Part shown: one piece after another, positions 52,499-60,784 of the stretch
How positions within the stretch are numbered: the first letter of the stretch is position 1
Layout: every line of letters starts with the position of its first letter
From: Bacteroidota bacterium
Lineage (GTDB): Bacteria; Bacteroidota; Bacteroidia; Chitinophagales; Saprospiraceae
Length of the DNA stretch: 64,000 nt
NCBI GenBank assembly: GCA_030147525.1
Contig: JASBVF010000010.1
Location: 1-64,000, forward strand
Reading direction: 5' to 3'
Notes under the pieces: generated by a model
The model's database searches: none
The model's input: the letters and a program-made list of their open reading frames with translations, nothing else
Told to the model about the DNA's origin: nothing
Made by a program: the position numbers and the translations under genes

Positions 52499-53688
52499 AA
52501 CGTTACCTTCTTCTGCGCCGCCTGATAAATCTTCAACTGGTTCCCCAGTATCTTCGTAAAACCCTTCACGTCGTCGCCCGACCAGCCATTGTTCATCTCG
52601 CCGTACTTGCCGGCTTCGCTTTGCATCAGGTCAAAATCGGATTTAATCCCCTGTAATTCAAAGCGATAGGGCAGTAATTTTACAAAAACATCCCCGGTCA
52701 CGTTTTCCTGCGTGGAAGTCAGGAAGGCCTCGATATTGCGCATCACCGGGTCGAGGAAAAGCGCCTCGTGCAGCATCATGCCGTACCAGTTGGAAAGTTG
52801 CTCCTTCCAGTATTGCTGCCATTTCACGAGGATGTGTTTTTCCAAAAGATGGTGCGCCTTGAGGATGATCAACGGAGCCGCCGCCTCAAAGCCGACCCGG
52901 CCTTTGATGCCAATGATCGTGTCGCCGACGTGGGTATCCCGGCCGATGGCGTAGGGTGCGGCGAGCGTTTGCAGGGCCTGGATCGCCTCGACCGGATGGT
53001 CAAATTGCTGCCCGTTCACGCCGGTGAGTTCGCCTTTTTCAAAATGAAGACTCACCTCAGACGGCTCATTTTCAGTGCGTTGTGTGGGGAAGGCACTTTC
53101 GGGCAGCGCCGTGTCAGAAGTCAGTGTTTCCGCCCCGCCGACGCTGGTGCCCCAGATGCCGGGGTTGATGGAGTACTTCGCCTTGACCTGCGTCCACTCG
53201 AAACCGTGTTTTTTCAAATATGCCACTTCCTCCTCCCGGCTGAATCGGTGGTCCCGGATCGGTGTGATGATTTCCATCTCCGGGCACAGCACCCGGAAGG
53301 CCAAATCGAAGCGCACCTGGTCATTGCCGGCGCCGGTGCTACCGTGCGCAATTGCGTCAGCGCCCAGCATTTGGGCGTACTTTGCAATTTCGATGGCCTG
53401 GAACATACGCTCGGCGCTCACGGAGAGCGGGTAGGTGTTGTTCCGAAGCACATTGCCGAAAACCAGGTAGCGGATGCACTGATCGTAGTAATCTTTCACC
53501 GCATCCACGCAGTGAAAGGAGGCAGCGCCCAGCGTAAAAGCCTTTGCTTCGAGCGCCTCGATTTCTTTTTTGTCAAAACCGCCGGTATTGACGGCAACGG
53601 CGTGAACCTCGTGGCCGTGCTCCTGCGTCAGGTATTTGATGCAGAAGGACGTGTCGAGGCCGCCGGAGTATGCGAGTAGGATTTTCAT
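52495..53688 (-). CDS. argG: Argininosuccinate synthase
   Basis: 397 residues. It joins citrulline and aspartate with ATP. The PP-loop AYSGGLDTS at the N-terminus, AIAHGSTGAGNDQVRFDL and GGAETLTSDTA region are diagnostic. It follows the GNAT gene and precedes argC in the operon order, but the oppositely transcribed HNH pair now separates it from argC by about 0.9 kb. Confidence 0.95.
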   Translation of the reverse strand: MKILLAYSGGLDTSFCIKYLTQEHGHEVHAVAVNTGGFDKKEIEALEAKAFTLGAASFHCVDAVKDYYDQCIRYLVFGNVLRNNTYPLSVSAERMFQAIEIAKYAQMLGADAIAHGSTGAGNDQVRFDLAFRVLCPEMEIITPIRDHRFSREEEVAYLKKHGFEWTQVKAKYSINPGIWGTSVGGAETLTSDTALPESAFPTQRTENEPSEVSLHFEKGELTGVNGQQFDHPVEAIQALQTLAAPYAIGRDTHVGDTIIGIKGRVGFEAAAPLIILKAHHLLEKHILVKWQQYWKEQLSNWYGMMLHEALFLDPVMRNIEAFLTSTQENVTGDVFVKLLPYRFELQGIKSDFDLMQSEAGKYGEMNNGWSGDDVKGFTKILGNQLKIYQAAQKKVTF

Positions 53689-53705
53689 GATTGTGAATTG
53701 GTGAA

Positions 53706-53766
53706 TTGGTGAATTAGTAAATTAGTTGCGGGCCAGGCCCAATTCACCAATTTACTAATTCACCAA
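53706..53766. repeat. Hairpin of octamer units between GNAT gene and argG
   Basis: TTGGTGAATTAGTAAATT (53706-53723) pairs perfectly over 18 bp with 53749-53766. Units are GTGAATTG-type octamers that continue left to about 53692. The right arm recurs upstream of argD. Confidence 0.85.
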
Positions 53767-53774
53767 TTAACAAG

Positions 53775-54398
53775 TTACGCCGCAGCCGCAGCCGGCTCCG
53801 CCTGATTTTCATGTTGAACCTGGACGACCATGTGCGTCAGGTCGAGAACCATTTTCTTTTCCATTTCCTCCAGTTTGCTGGGCGCCAGCATGCCGGTGCA
53901 GAGGCACATTTTTTTGTCGCAGCGCATGAGGATGTCGTAATTGGGGCAGGAGTGGCAGCCGTCCCAGAACTGTTCGTCCTGCGTCAATTCGGAGAAAGTA
54001 ACGGGCCGGTAGCCCAGTTCGGAGTTGATTTTCATCACCGCAAGGCTGGTCGTGATGCCGAATACACGAGCCTCCGGGTACTTGTCACGGGCCAGGTTGA
54101 AGGCTTTGGTTTTGATGGCTTTTGCCAGGCCTTTTTGCCGGAAATCGTGAGCTACCACGAGGCCGGAATTGGCGACATACTTCCCGTGGCTCCAGATTTC
54201 AACATAACAAAAACCAGCGAGTTGGTGGCCAGCCAGGGCGATCACTGCGTTGCCGTTTTCGATCTTCCGGCGGATGTAGTCCGGCGAACGGCGTGCAATA
54301 CCGGTGCCCCGCTGGCGGGCGGAGATTTCGAGCAGTTCGCAGATTTGCTCTGCGTAGGAGGCGTGAACCTCGTTTGCAACCTGAATTTCTACATTCAT
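53775..54398 (-). CDS. GNAT acetyltransferase heading the arginine operon (candidate N-acetylglutamate synthase)
   Basis: 207 residues from ATG 54398, beginning MNVEIQVANEVHASYAEQIC. The acetyl-CoA loop is VVAHDFRQKGLAKAIKTKAF. A cysteine-rich stretch follows (WDGCHSCPNYDILMRCDKKM then CLCTGML), an unusual feature for GNAT enzymes that may bind metal or act as a redox switch. Its place as first gene of the operon, and the absence of a classical argA or argJ here, suggest it supplies N-acetylglutamate; this is inference. The Ala-rich C-terminus (EPAAAAA) ends just before the hairpin. Confidence 0.82.
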   Translation of the reverse strand: MNVEIQVANEVHASYAEQICELLEISARQRGTGIARRSPDYIRRKIENGNAVIALAGHQLAGFCYVEIWSHGKYVANSGLVVAHDFRQKGLAKAIKTKAFNLARDKYPEARVFGITTSLAVMKINSELGYRPVTFSELTQDEQFWDGCHSCPNYDILMRCDKKMCLCTGMLAPSKLEEMEKKMVLDLTHMVVQVQHENQAEPAAAAA

Positions 54399-54812
54399 TT
54401 TGCGAACAGTTTTTGGCGGTTGATACGAATAGATAAATGTTGTGAAAATCAACACTTACTTTGCCCGAGCAACCATTTTTGAAAAAACAAACTTGCGGTT
54501 TACCTGGAAGGACAGCGGGAAATGATTTTTCCCGCACAAATGCGGTGATATGTCAGATATTCGCCCTTACGGGCGACGGAAAGCACGACGAGGCTGTGGC
54601 ATGTGAGCCACGGCGAAAGAAGAATGGTTATATGTCGTGTTTTTCAAAAACATGGGGCCAAAAGTATCAATGTTTGAAACTTACCCCAACTTTTTTGAAA
54701 AAAAGTTTTCTTTTTGCCCAATTAAATAAATGTTATCAAAGTGAAACTGGCTGTAATTGCTATTTGCTTTTAGCTATTGGCTAAAATTGTACGGCCTGAA
54801 GAATGAACTGAC
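54399..54812. other. Divergent intergenic region with possible structured RNA
   Basis: 414 bp between the arginine operon (minus) and sua5 (plus). The minus-strand arginine promoter should lie near 54400-54480 but no operator was recognised. A structured segment is listed separately at 54549-54709. Confidence 0.4.
54549..54709 (+). ncRNA. Candidate structured RNA (plus strand)
   Basis: GCCC-TTAC-GGGC (54563-54574) forms a small hairpin. CACGAC (54584-54589) can pair with GTCGTG (54634-54639), closing over an 8-bp hairpin GCTGTGGC-ATGTGA-GCCACGGC (54593-54614) whose flanks are GAG and GAAAG. An A/T hairpin AACTTTTTT...AAAAGTT with a following T-run (54688-54710) could be its end. I do not recognise a known riboswitch or ribozyme. 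The structure was deduced by eye only. Confidence 0.3.
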
Positions 54813-55781
54813 ATGGAGACGCTGATTGGCACTGATATTTCAACGGCAAAAAAACTGCTCGAATCCGGCGAAACCGTCGCCATCCCCACCGAAACGGTGT
54901 ATGGCCTGGCCGCCAATGCCCTGAATCCGGATGCCGTTCTGAAAATTTTCAAAGCAAAGGAACGACCACATTTCAACCCGCTTATCATCCACCTGCCCGA
55001 CTGGGAGGCTGTGAAAAAATACGCCGCCGAAATTCCGGAGGAAGCGAACCTGCTGGCGGCCCATTTTACCCCCGGCCCGCTTACTTTTTTATTGAAAAAA
55101 CGCCCGACAGTCCCTGATCTCGTCACTGCCGGCAGTCCGAAAGTTGCCATCCGCATTCCTGCCCACCCCGTGACGAGGGAGCTGCTGTCGCAACTGGATT
55201 TCCCACTGTCGGCGCCGAGCGCCAACCCTTTTGGCTACGTCAGCCCGACCACAGCGCAGCACGTATTCGAGGGTTTGCAGGGTAAAATTCCGTACATCCT
55301 CGACGGCGGCGAATGCACGGTTGGGCTGGAAAGTACGATCGTGGATTTTGAAGAAGGTGAAGTCATCGTCCGCCGGAAGGGTGGGGTAGCGGTGGAGGCC
55401 ATCGAGGAGGTGCTGGGCAAAAAAGTGGATGTGAGAACCGGCGTGGAGGACCATCCCGTGGCACCGGGGCAGTTGAAAAGTCACTACGCCACCTCGACGC
55501 CGCTGTACGTAGGAGATGCTGCCATTCTGGCGAAGCGTTTTTCAACCAAAAAAATAGGTGTGATCGAGTTTGGTGAAAACCTGCGGGCCGTCACCGCTGC
55601 TTTCCGTTTCCAGCTTTCCCCTTCCGGGAGCTTGGACGAGGCGGCGAAAAATTTATTCAAAATCATGCGGCAAGCTGATCAGAGCGGAGCCGAAGTGATC
55701 CTGGCGGAATGGTTGCCGGAAGAGGGGCTTGGCCGGGCGATCAACGACCGGTTGCGGCGGGCGCAGCACGAAGCGAAGTGA
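54813..55781 (+). CDS. L-threonylcarbamoyladenylate synthase (Sua5 type)
   Basis: 322 residues: an N-terminal YrdC domain (ESGETVAIPTETVYGLAANA, FKAKERPHFNPLIIHL, APSANPFGYVSPTTAQHV) and a C-terminal Sua5 domain after about residue 205, with the linking APGQLKSHYAT motif. It makes the threonylcarbamoyl-AMP used for t6A37 in ANN-decoding tRNAs, an essential modification. The two-domain length distinguishes it from short TsaC. It stands alone on the plus strand. Confidence 0.95.
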   Translation: METLIGTDISTAKKLLESGETVAIPTETVYGLAANALNPDAVLKIFKAKERPHFNPLIIHLPDWEAVKKYAAEIPEEANLLAAHFTPGPLTFLLKKRPTVPDLVTAGSPKVAIRIPAHPVTRELLSQLDFPLSAPSANPFGYVSPTTAQHVFEGLQGKIPYILDGGECTVGLESTIVDFEEGEVIVRRKGGVAVEAIEEVLGKKVDVRTGVEDHPVAPGQLKSHYATSTPLYVGDAAILAKRFSTKKIGVIEFGENLRAVTAAFRFQLSPSGSLDEAAKNLFKIMRQADQSGAEVILAEWLPEEGLGRAINDRLRRAQHEAK

Positions 55782-55825
55782 GCTTCGTGAAATACCGGAA
55801 GCTTCAAATACAACCACCCTTAAAA

Positions 55826-56236
55826 TCAATAATCGTAAAACTGAGACTGGTCGGTGCAGCTTCCCCCAAGCAGCCAGATGGAAGCCCCGATTATTTTGGC
55901 GCTGGTGTTGGCCAGTTTCTGGCAGGAGGATGTTTGTTTCAGGGGCTTATTTTCCGAATATCGCCAATCATTCCGGTTGATCATCCCGGGAATAAAAACC
56001 GGGTTTTGCTGAAACCTGTCAGCAACCGGGGCATACGCACGCTGTTCCGTTTTTTGTCTTTGCCGTGATGCATTAAATGGAGACCAATCAGAAGGAAGGT
56101 TCAGGTCAGGGTGACTATTTCTGAACCGGGCGAATGCGGGATGCTGTTGCGAACTCGTATCCGGTGCTGTTTCCTGGGCCGGGATGGATAATGGCAGCGT
56201 CAGCAGGAAAAAGAAGTAAAATGCCGGTAATTTCAT
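55826..56236 (-). CDS. Small secreted hypothetical protein
   Basis: 136 residues from ATG 56236, with a signal peptide (LPAFYFFFLLTLPLSIPAQ). The mature part is polar, with HPAFARFRNSHPDLNLPSDW and WRYSENKPLKQTS segments. I do not recognise a family. An upstream in-frame start exists but its residues are arginine-rich and unlike a signal. It is convergent with sua5. It may be a real lineage-specific gene; evidence is mainly the signal peptide. Confidence 0.55.
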   Translation of the reverse strand: MKLPAFYFFFLLTLPLSIPAQETAPDTSSQQHPAFARFRNSHPDLNLPSDWSPFNASRQRQKTEQRAYAPVADRFQQNPVFIPGMINRNDWRYSENKPLKQTSSCQKLANTSAKIIGASIWLLGGSCTDQSQFYDY

Positions 56237-56342
56237 CTGACATTTTTTAAGGTTGACAAAGTCCATCCTTGGGATGAGCCAGTAAGTTAAGCGTATTGAT
56301 TTTAAGTTAGCAATGAGCAATATCACTTTTAAGACGCCTTCA

Positions 56343-56825
56343 TCATAAATAACTCCCATCAAACGCCAGCGGCAGCAAATCCTTCCCGCTCTCAAAAACA
56401 TACACCGGCCCTGTCTCTCCCTGCAAAATCACCCGTATGGATTGCCTGTTTTTCATCTCCGTTTCACAAATCACCTGGCGGCAGGCGCCGCACGGCGGGC
56501 CGGGCCGGTCGATCACCAGTTTCGGATTTTTTACCGTAACGGCAATGGCAAGTGCAGGAAGGTTTGGGAACCGGTTAGCCGCCGTCGTCAGCACCGTTTG
56601 CTCGGCACAGATGCAGAGTGGGTAGCTGGCATTTTCGTAATTGGTGCCGCCGAGCATTTCACCGTTGTCGAGCAGGACAGCTGCGCCGACCTTGAAATTG
56701 GAGTAGGGAGCATAGGCGTTTTCCAGTGATTTTTTGGCTAAAAAAAGCAACGCCCGGTCTGCTTCCGGCAAGTCTTCCGGCGACTCGTACATCGCAAATT
56801 CGGTTTGCAGCGTGTATTTTTTCAT
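56343..56825 (-). CDS. cdd: Cytidine deaminase
   Basis: 160 residues from ATG 56825. It deaminates cytidine and deoxycytidine in pyrimidine salvage. The zinc site is visible as CICAEQTVL (Cys ligand and catalytic Glu) and PGPPCGACRQVI (two Cys ligands), with YAPYSNFKVGAAVLL before them. In-frame codons upstream of the ATG run through the A/T-rich leader and are unlikely. It is divergent from the saccharopine dehydrogenase-like gene. Confidence 0.95.
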   Translation of the reverse strand: MKKYTLQTEFAMYESPEDLPEADRALLFLAKKSLENAYAPYSNFKVGAAVLLDNGEMLGGTNYENASYPLCICAEQTVLTTAANRFPNLPALAIAVTVKNPKLVIDRPGPPCGACRQVICETEMKNRQSIRVILQGETGPVYVFESGKDLLPLAFDGSYL

Positions 56826-56902
56826 AAAAAAAATTGGATATTCTTTTAAATGTCTTTGCAAGATCAGAAAATTCACCGCTCTTTTGCAGCCAAAGGTAAT
56901 TT

Positions 56903-56974
56903 AATGATGAACGTTGAACGATGAATGACAAACCTGGTTGCGGGGACAACATTCATCGTTCAACGTTCATCATT
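56903..56974. repeat. Perfect 25-bp hairpin between cdd and saccharopine dehydrogenase gene
   Basis: The arm 56903-56927 (core GATGAACGTTGAACGATG) is the exact reverse complement of 56950-56974, with a 22-nt loop. Arms are made of GATGAAC/GTTGAAC heptamers. It lies 14 bp before the downstream start codon. Confidence 0.9.
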
Positions 56975-56987
56975 CATAGTTAACAAA

Positions 56988-58334
56988 ATGAATAACATTC
57001 TAATACTTGGGGCTGGCCGCTCCGCTTCCGCTTGCATTCGTTACGTACTTGAAAGGGCCAGTGAGCATAATTGGTTCGTAATTGTCGCTGACGCTGACCA
57101 CGAACTAGCCGCCAAACGAGTCGGAAATCACCCGAACGGTCGTGGTGTATGGCTTGATGCTTCCAAAGTTAACGACCGCCGAGATCTTATCGGCAGGTCG
57201 GATGTGGTAATTTCATTGCTGCCGCCGCAGCTTCACCTGGAGGTTGCCGGAGATTGTATCCTTTTAAAAAAGCACCTCATCACGGCTTCTTACGTGTCGA
57301 AAGACATTTACAAACTGAGCGATGATTTCAGGAACAAGGAGCTGATTTTTATGGGTGAAATGGGCCTGGACCCCGGCATCGATCACATGTCAGCGATGCA
57401 GAAAATCGACGAAATCAAAGCGAAGGGCGGCAAGATCACCTCTTTCAGCTCCAACGCCGGTGGTCTGGTAGCGCTTGATTGTTTGAAAAAAAATCCCTGG
57501 CGTTACAAGTTCACCTGGAATCCCCGCAACGTGGTGAAAGCGGGGCAAGGCACTGCCCAATATCTTGAAAACGGAAAATTTAAATACATTCCATACAATC
57601 GTCTTTTCAAAGAATACCGCCTCATCGAAATTCCGGGTTATGACGAGCCTTTCGAGGTGTACGCCAACCGGGAATCGCTGCTTTACCGGGAAGCCTACGG
57701 TCTTGACGACATCCCAACATTGTTCCGGGGAACCATCCGTTACCGGGGCTTTTGCGATGCCTGGAATGCCCTCATTCAGATCGGCCTGACAGATGGCACC
57801 TATCCGATTCTCGATTCCGAAAAAATCAGCTACCACGAATTGATGGAGGCTTACCTGAGTAAGGAAGGCCGCTCCGGTGCCTCTGTGAAGGAACGGATTG
57901 CGGAGCTGTTGGGTGAAAACGAGTTCTCACCGGTGATGAAAAAACTGGACTGGCTTGGCCTTTTCAGTAAAAAGAAAATTGGATTGGAAAATGCCACGCC
58001 CGCCCTCATTCTGGAGGATTTGCTACTGAAAAAATGGAAACTGGAAGCAAAAGACCGGGACGTGATCATCATGCAGCACGAGTTCGAGTACGAACTGGAA
58101 GGCCAGAAACGCCGCCTCTACTCGACCCTTGTGCTCGAAGGAAAAGACGCCAACGATACGGCCATGGCGAACCTTGTCGGCCTGCCGCTTGGCATCTTCG
58201 CCAAGCAGGTTATGACCGGAAAAATCACTTCCACCGGTGTCAATATTCCCGTGAAAAAGGATATTTACAAACCGGTGCTGGAAGAGTTGAAAAATTACGG
58301 GGTGGTTTTTCACGAAAGGGAGGAAATCCTCTAA
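56988..58334 (+). CDS. Saccharopine dehydrogenase family protein
   Basis: 448 residues from ATG 56988 (upstream in-frame codons lie in the hairpin). The NAD(P)-binding start MNNILILGAGRSASACIRY and the middle part GEMGLDPGIDHMSAMQKIDE match saccharopine reductases of lysine metabolism (glutamate-forming, LYS9-like). Bacteroidota copies are often annotated this way although lysine is made by the diaminopimelate route, so the physiological reaction is uncertain and lysine breakdown is one option. No lysine gene is adjacent. Confidence 0.9.
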   Translation: MNNILILGAGRSASACIRYVLERASEHNWFVIVADADHELAAKRVGNHPNGRGVWLDASKVNDRRDLIGRSDVVISLLPPQLHLEVAGDCILLKKHLITASYVSKDIYKLSDDFRNKELIFMGEMGLDPGIDHMSAMQKIDEIKAKGGKITSFSSNAGGLVALDCLKKNPWRYKFTWNPRNVVKAGQGTAQYLENGKFKYIPYNRLFKEYRLIEIPGYDEPFEVYANRESLLYREAYGLDDIPTLFRGTIRYRGFCDAWNALIQIGLTDGTYPILDSEKISYHELMEAYLSKEGRSGASVKERIAELLGENEFSPVMKKLDWLGLFSKKKIGLENATPALILEDLLLKKWKLEAKDRDVIIMQHEFEYELEGQKRRLYSTLVLEGKDANDTAMANLVGLPLGIFAKQVMTGKITSTGVNIPVKKDIYKPVLEELKNYGVVFHEREEIL

Positions 58335-58340
58335 AACTGC

Positions 58341-58411
58341 ATGTTGGTGCGTTGACTTGTTGGATTTCATGAAAAACCAACTTTGTTTCTAACATGTCAA
58401 CACGCCAACAT
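58341..58411. repeat. Imperfect hairpin between saccharopine dehydrogenase and sulfotransferase genes
   Basis: ATGTTGGTGCGTTGAC (58341-58356) pairs with GTCAACACGCCAACAT (58396-58411) with one mismatch, and the pairing continues inward with TTGTT/AACAT. Arms are TGTTGG-type heptamer units. Confidence 0.8.
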
Positions 58412-58428
58412 ACCCAACTCGCATCCAC

Positions 58429-59439
58429 ATGATTCTCGCTGGCGGAAGCGGAAGTACCGGAAGTTCTTTACTGCAAGCTATTCTGAATCGTCATGCTAAT
58501 GTGCTCGCAGGGCAGGAAACCTGTCTGTTTATTTATCCACATTTGTTTTTCAAGTGGAATCGCTATAAAAATTACTTGATCCGGCGAGGCGTTTTTGGGG
58601 TGAAATCCACAGGTTGGTCCTTGCGCAATGGCGCAGATCTGCTGCACGAAGACTATGGCTGGGAACGGGCGGAAATTGAGCAGGCCATTCGTGAGTCCGC
58701 TACTTTCAAGGATTTTGTCTTTCGTTTTTTCCAAAAACCGCTCGCACAATCCGGGGCTTCGCTGTGGGTTGAAAAAACGCCGCAGAATGCCTGTTCCTTC
58801 CAGACTTTTTTAAAAGAATTCCCACAGGGAAAAGTCATTCAGACCATCCGAAATCCATACGACACGATGGCCTCGCTGCTCGCACGGGGTTTCAATGCCT
58901 ACGAAGCGGCTGGCTACTACGTTTACCACACAGCAGCTGCGACCTCCGCCAACGCCAGCGAACGCTATTTCCAAATCAGTTACGAAGACCTCGTCAGTCA
59001 GCCGGAGGATTGCACAGCCCGGCTTTTTCGATTTATCGGTCTGCCCTTCGATCCTTCCGTGCTGAAACCCAGCGAGGAAGAGCTGGCGAATCCGCTCAAG
59101 CTGGAAGGCTGGAACCACAGCGAACGAGGGCACATTGCCAAGAGCAGCGTTGGGAGGTTTCAGAAGCTGCCAGAGGTACGCCGGAATGAAATCATCGCTG
59201 CGCTGCAGGTTTTCAAAATCAATCCTTCGCACCAGCGAAAATACGGAATCCGGTATGCTGATTGCCGTTCGTTGTGCCAAACTTTGGGCTACGAATATCA
59301 GGAAACGGATCCGGAGCCGTTCATGGATCAGTTCCGGGCATGGCGTAGAGCGGACATGCATTTCAGGACCAGAAAGCTCCACCCGACTCACTTTTTGAAT
59401 TATCCGGGCCGGTTGGACCCGCAGCCAACAATCCAGTAA
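58429..59439 (+). CDS. Sulfotransferase family protein
   Basis: 336 residues. The 5'-phosphosulfate loop is LAGGSGSTGSSLLQAIL at the N-terminus and the 3'-phosphate motif IRNPYDTMASLLARG lies near residue 145, as in PAPS-dependent sulfotransferases. SYEDLVSQPEDCTARLFRFI is a further family signature. It would sulfate a glycan, lipid or protein tyrosine. The flippase gene follows 2 bp later, which points to a role in a sulfated surface glycan; that is inference. Confidence 0.9.
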   Translation: MILAGGSGSTGSSLLQAILNRHANVLAGQETCLFIYPHLFFKWNRYKNYLIRRGVFGVKSTGWSLRNGADLLHEDYGWERAEIEQAIRESATFKDFVFRFFQKPLAQSGASLWVEKTPQNACSFQTFLKEFPQGKVIQTIRNPYDTMASLLARGFNAYEAAGYYVYHTAAATSANASERYFQISYEDLVSQPEDCTARLFRFIGLPFDPSVLKPSEEELANPLKLEGWNHSERGHIAKSSVGRFQKLPEVRRNEIIAALQVFKINPSHQRKYGIRYADCRSLCQTLGYEYQETDPEPFMDQFRAWRRADMHFRTRKLHPTHFLNYPGRLDPQPTIQ

Positions 59440-59441
59440 AA

Positions 59442-60746
59442 ATGCTAAAACGCTTTTCCCTCACGGGTGTCAAGAGTATGCAGGTTTTTCAGGTGTTGCA
59501 GTTCAGTACTGCCATCCTGATCGGCATTCTGCTGGCGAAAAGCGGTCTGCCCACCGGGCTGATTTCAGTGTACGAAGCGCTGATGTTTATCGCCAGCCTG
59601 TACTGTTTTTTCTGGGTGGTCGGGGGGCAAAATACCCTGCTTCAACTCTTTCCAAAGCTCGACAAAACGCAGCAGCGCAGCGCCCTGTTCAATGTTTTTT
59701 TATTGTTCGCAATGGCCGGGTTGGTAACCGGCGGCGTGCTGTTTTTAACCAAAAACCTGGTGGCGGAGCGCCTGACCAATTTCACCGAATTGCCTTATCT
59801 CGACCTGCTGGCGCTCTTTCTTGTGTTCAACTCGCCCACTTTTTTGCTACAGATTTTTTATTTGTTGTTAAAAAAATTCAGGGCGATGGTCGTCTTCGGC
59901 GTAGCGAGTTTTGGGCTGCAACTGACGGTTGTGGTACTGCCGATTTACCTGGGATTTTCCTTGCAGGAAGTCATGTGGGGTTTGCTGGGCTGGGCGATTT
60001 TTAAATTCGTCTGGTGCGTGGTGGAACTGGCCCGCCATGCCCGCTGGCGGTGGGATGGGCATTTTATCAAAATGTACCTGCCGCTGGTGTTGCCCCTGCT
60101 GCTGCTGGCATTTATCGGCAAGGGTTCGGAGTACGTGACCGGCCTCATCGTTACGGCACTTTTCGAAGATGAAAAAGCTTTCGCCGTCTTTCGTTACGGC
60201 GCCAGGGAATTCCCATTGGCCGTGCTGATGGTCGGCGCACTGGCCACTTCGCTGATTCCAGAAGTGGCGGCTGACCCTACCGCCGGTCTTCAACGAATCA
60301 AAGACACAACCCGGCGGCTGTCGCATTGGCTGTACCCGATGAGTATGGCCTCGATGCTGGCGGCGCCGCTGCTGTTTCCTGTCATTTTTAATCCTGACTT
60401 CAAGGAGTCGGCCAGTATTTTCAACATTTTCACACTGCTGTTGTCGAGCCGCATCCTGCTGCCGCAAGTGGTGGCGATGAGCGAGCAGAAAAATTACATT
60501 CTCACCCTGAGTGCTGCCGTTGAACTCGCCGTGCTGGCAGCTTTGAGTTGGTGGTGGGGTAAAATATTCGGGTTGCAGGGCGTTGCCTTTGCAGCTGTGG
60601 CATCCTTCGTCGTTGGGCGGATCATCCTGATCGGGTACAACTGGCGGGTATTGAAAATACCACCGGGAGCGTACGTCGATTGGCGTACTTATTTGATTTA
60701 CAATGGGTTGTTGGTTGGCGTTTTCCTGGTTTCTTTACAGCTTTGA
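59442..60746 (+). CDS. Second polysaccharide flippase (MOP superfamily)
   Basis: 434 hydrophobic residues with many transmembrane segments and the MOP-type pattern (FQVLQFSTAILIGILLAKSGLP at the start, VAADPTAGLQRIKDTTRRLS in a cytoplasmic loop). It follows the sulfotransferase gene almost without a gap, so the two are very likely one operon. It differs in sequence from the flippase at 14426, so two separate glycans may be exported. Confidence 0.87.
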   Translation: MLKRFSLTGVKSMQVFQVLQFSTAILIGILLAKSGLPTGLISVYEALMFIASLYCFFWVVGGQNTLLQLFPKLDKTQQRSALFNVFLLFAMAGLVTGGVLFLTKNLVAERLTNFTELPYLDLLALFLVFNSPTFLLQIFYLLLKKFRAMVVFGVASFGLQLTVVVLPIYLGFSLQEVMWGLLGWAIFKFVWCVVELARHARWRWDGHFIKMYLPLVLPLLLLAFIGKGSEYVTGLIVTALFEDEKAFAVFRYGAREFPLAVLMVGALATSLIPEVAADPTAGLQRIKDTTRRLSHWLYPMSMASMLAAPLLFPVIFNPDFKESASIFNIFTLLLSSRILLPQVVAMSEQKNYILTLSAAVELAVLAALSWWWGKIFGLQGVAFAAVASFVVGRIILIGYNWRVLKIPPGAYVDWRTYLIYNGLLVGVFLVSLQL

Positions 60747-60784
60747 GAATTTTCTAATTAAATTTTTATCAAACTATTTTAAAA

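Noticed and set aside
54584-54639. Hammerhead ribozyme
   Set aside because: GACGA and GAAA flank a stem as in the hammerhead core, but the invariant C3-U4 are replaced and no cleavage-site triplet is placed correctly.
54461-54784. A 107-codon open frame upstream of sua5
   Set aside because: It reads through the candidate RNA stems and an A/T-rich tail, has no signal or domain, and composition unlike neighbouring genes.
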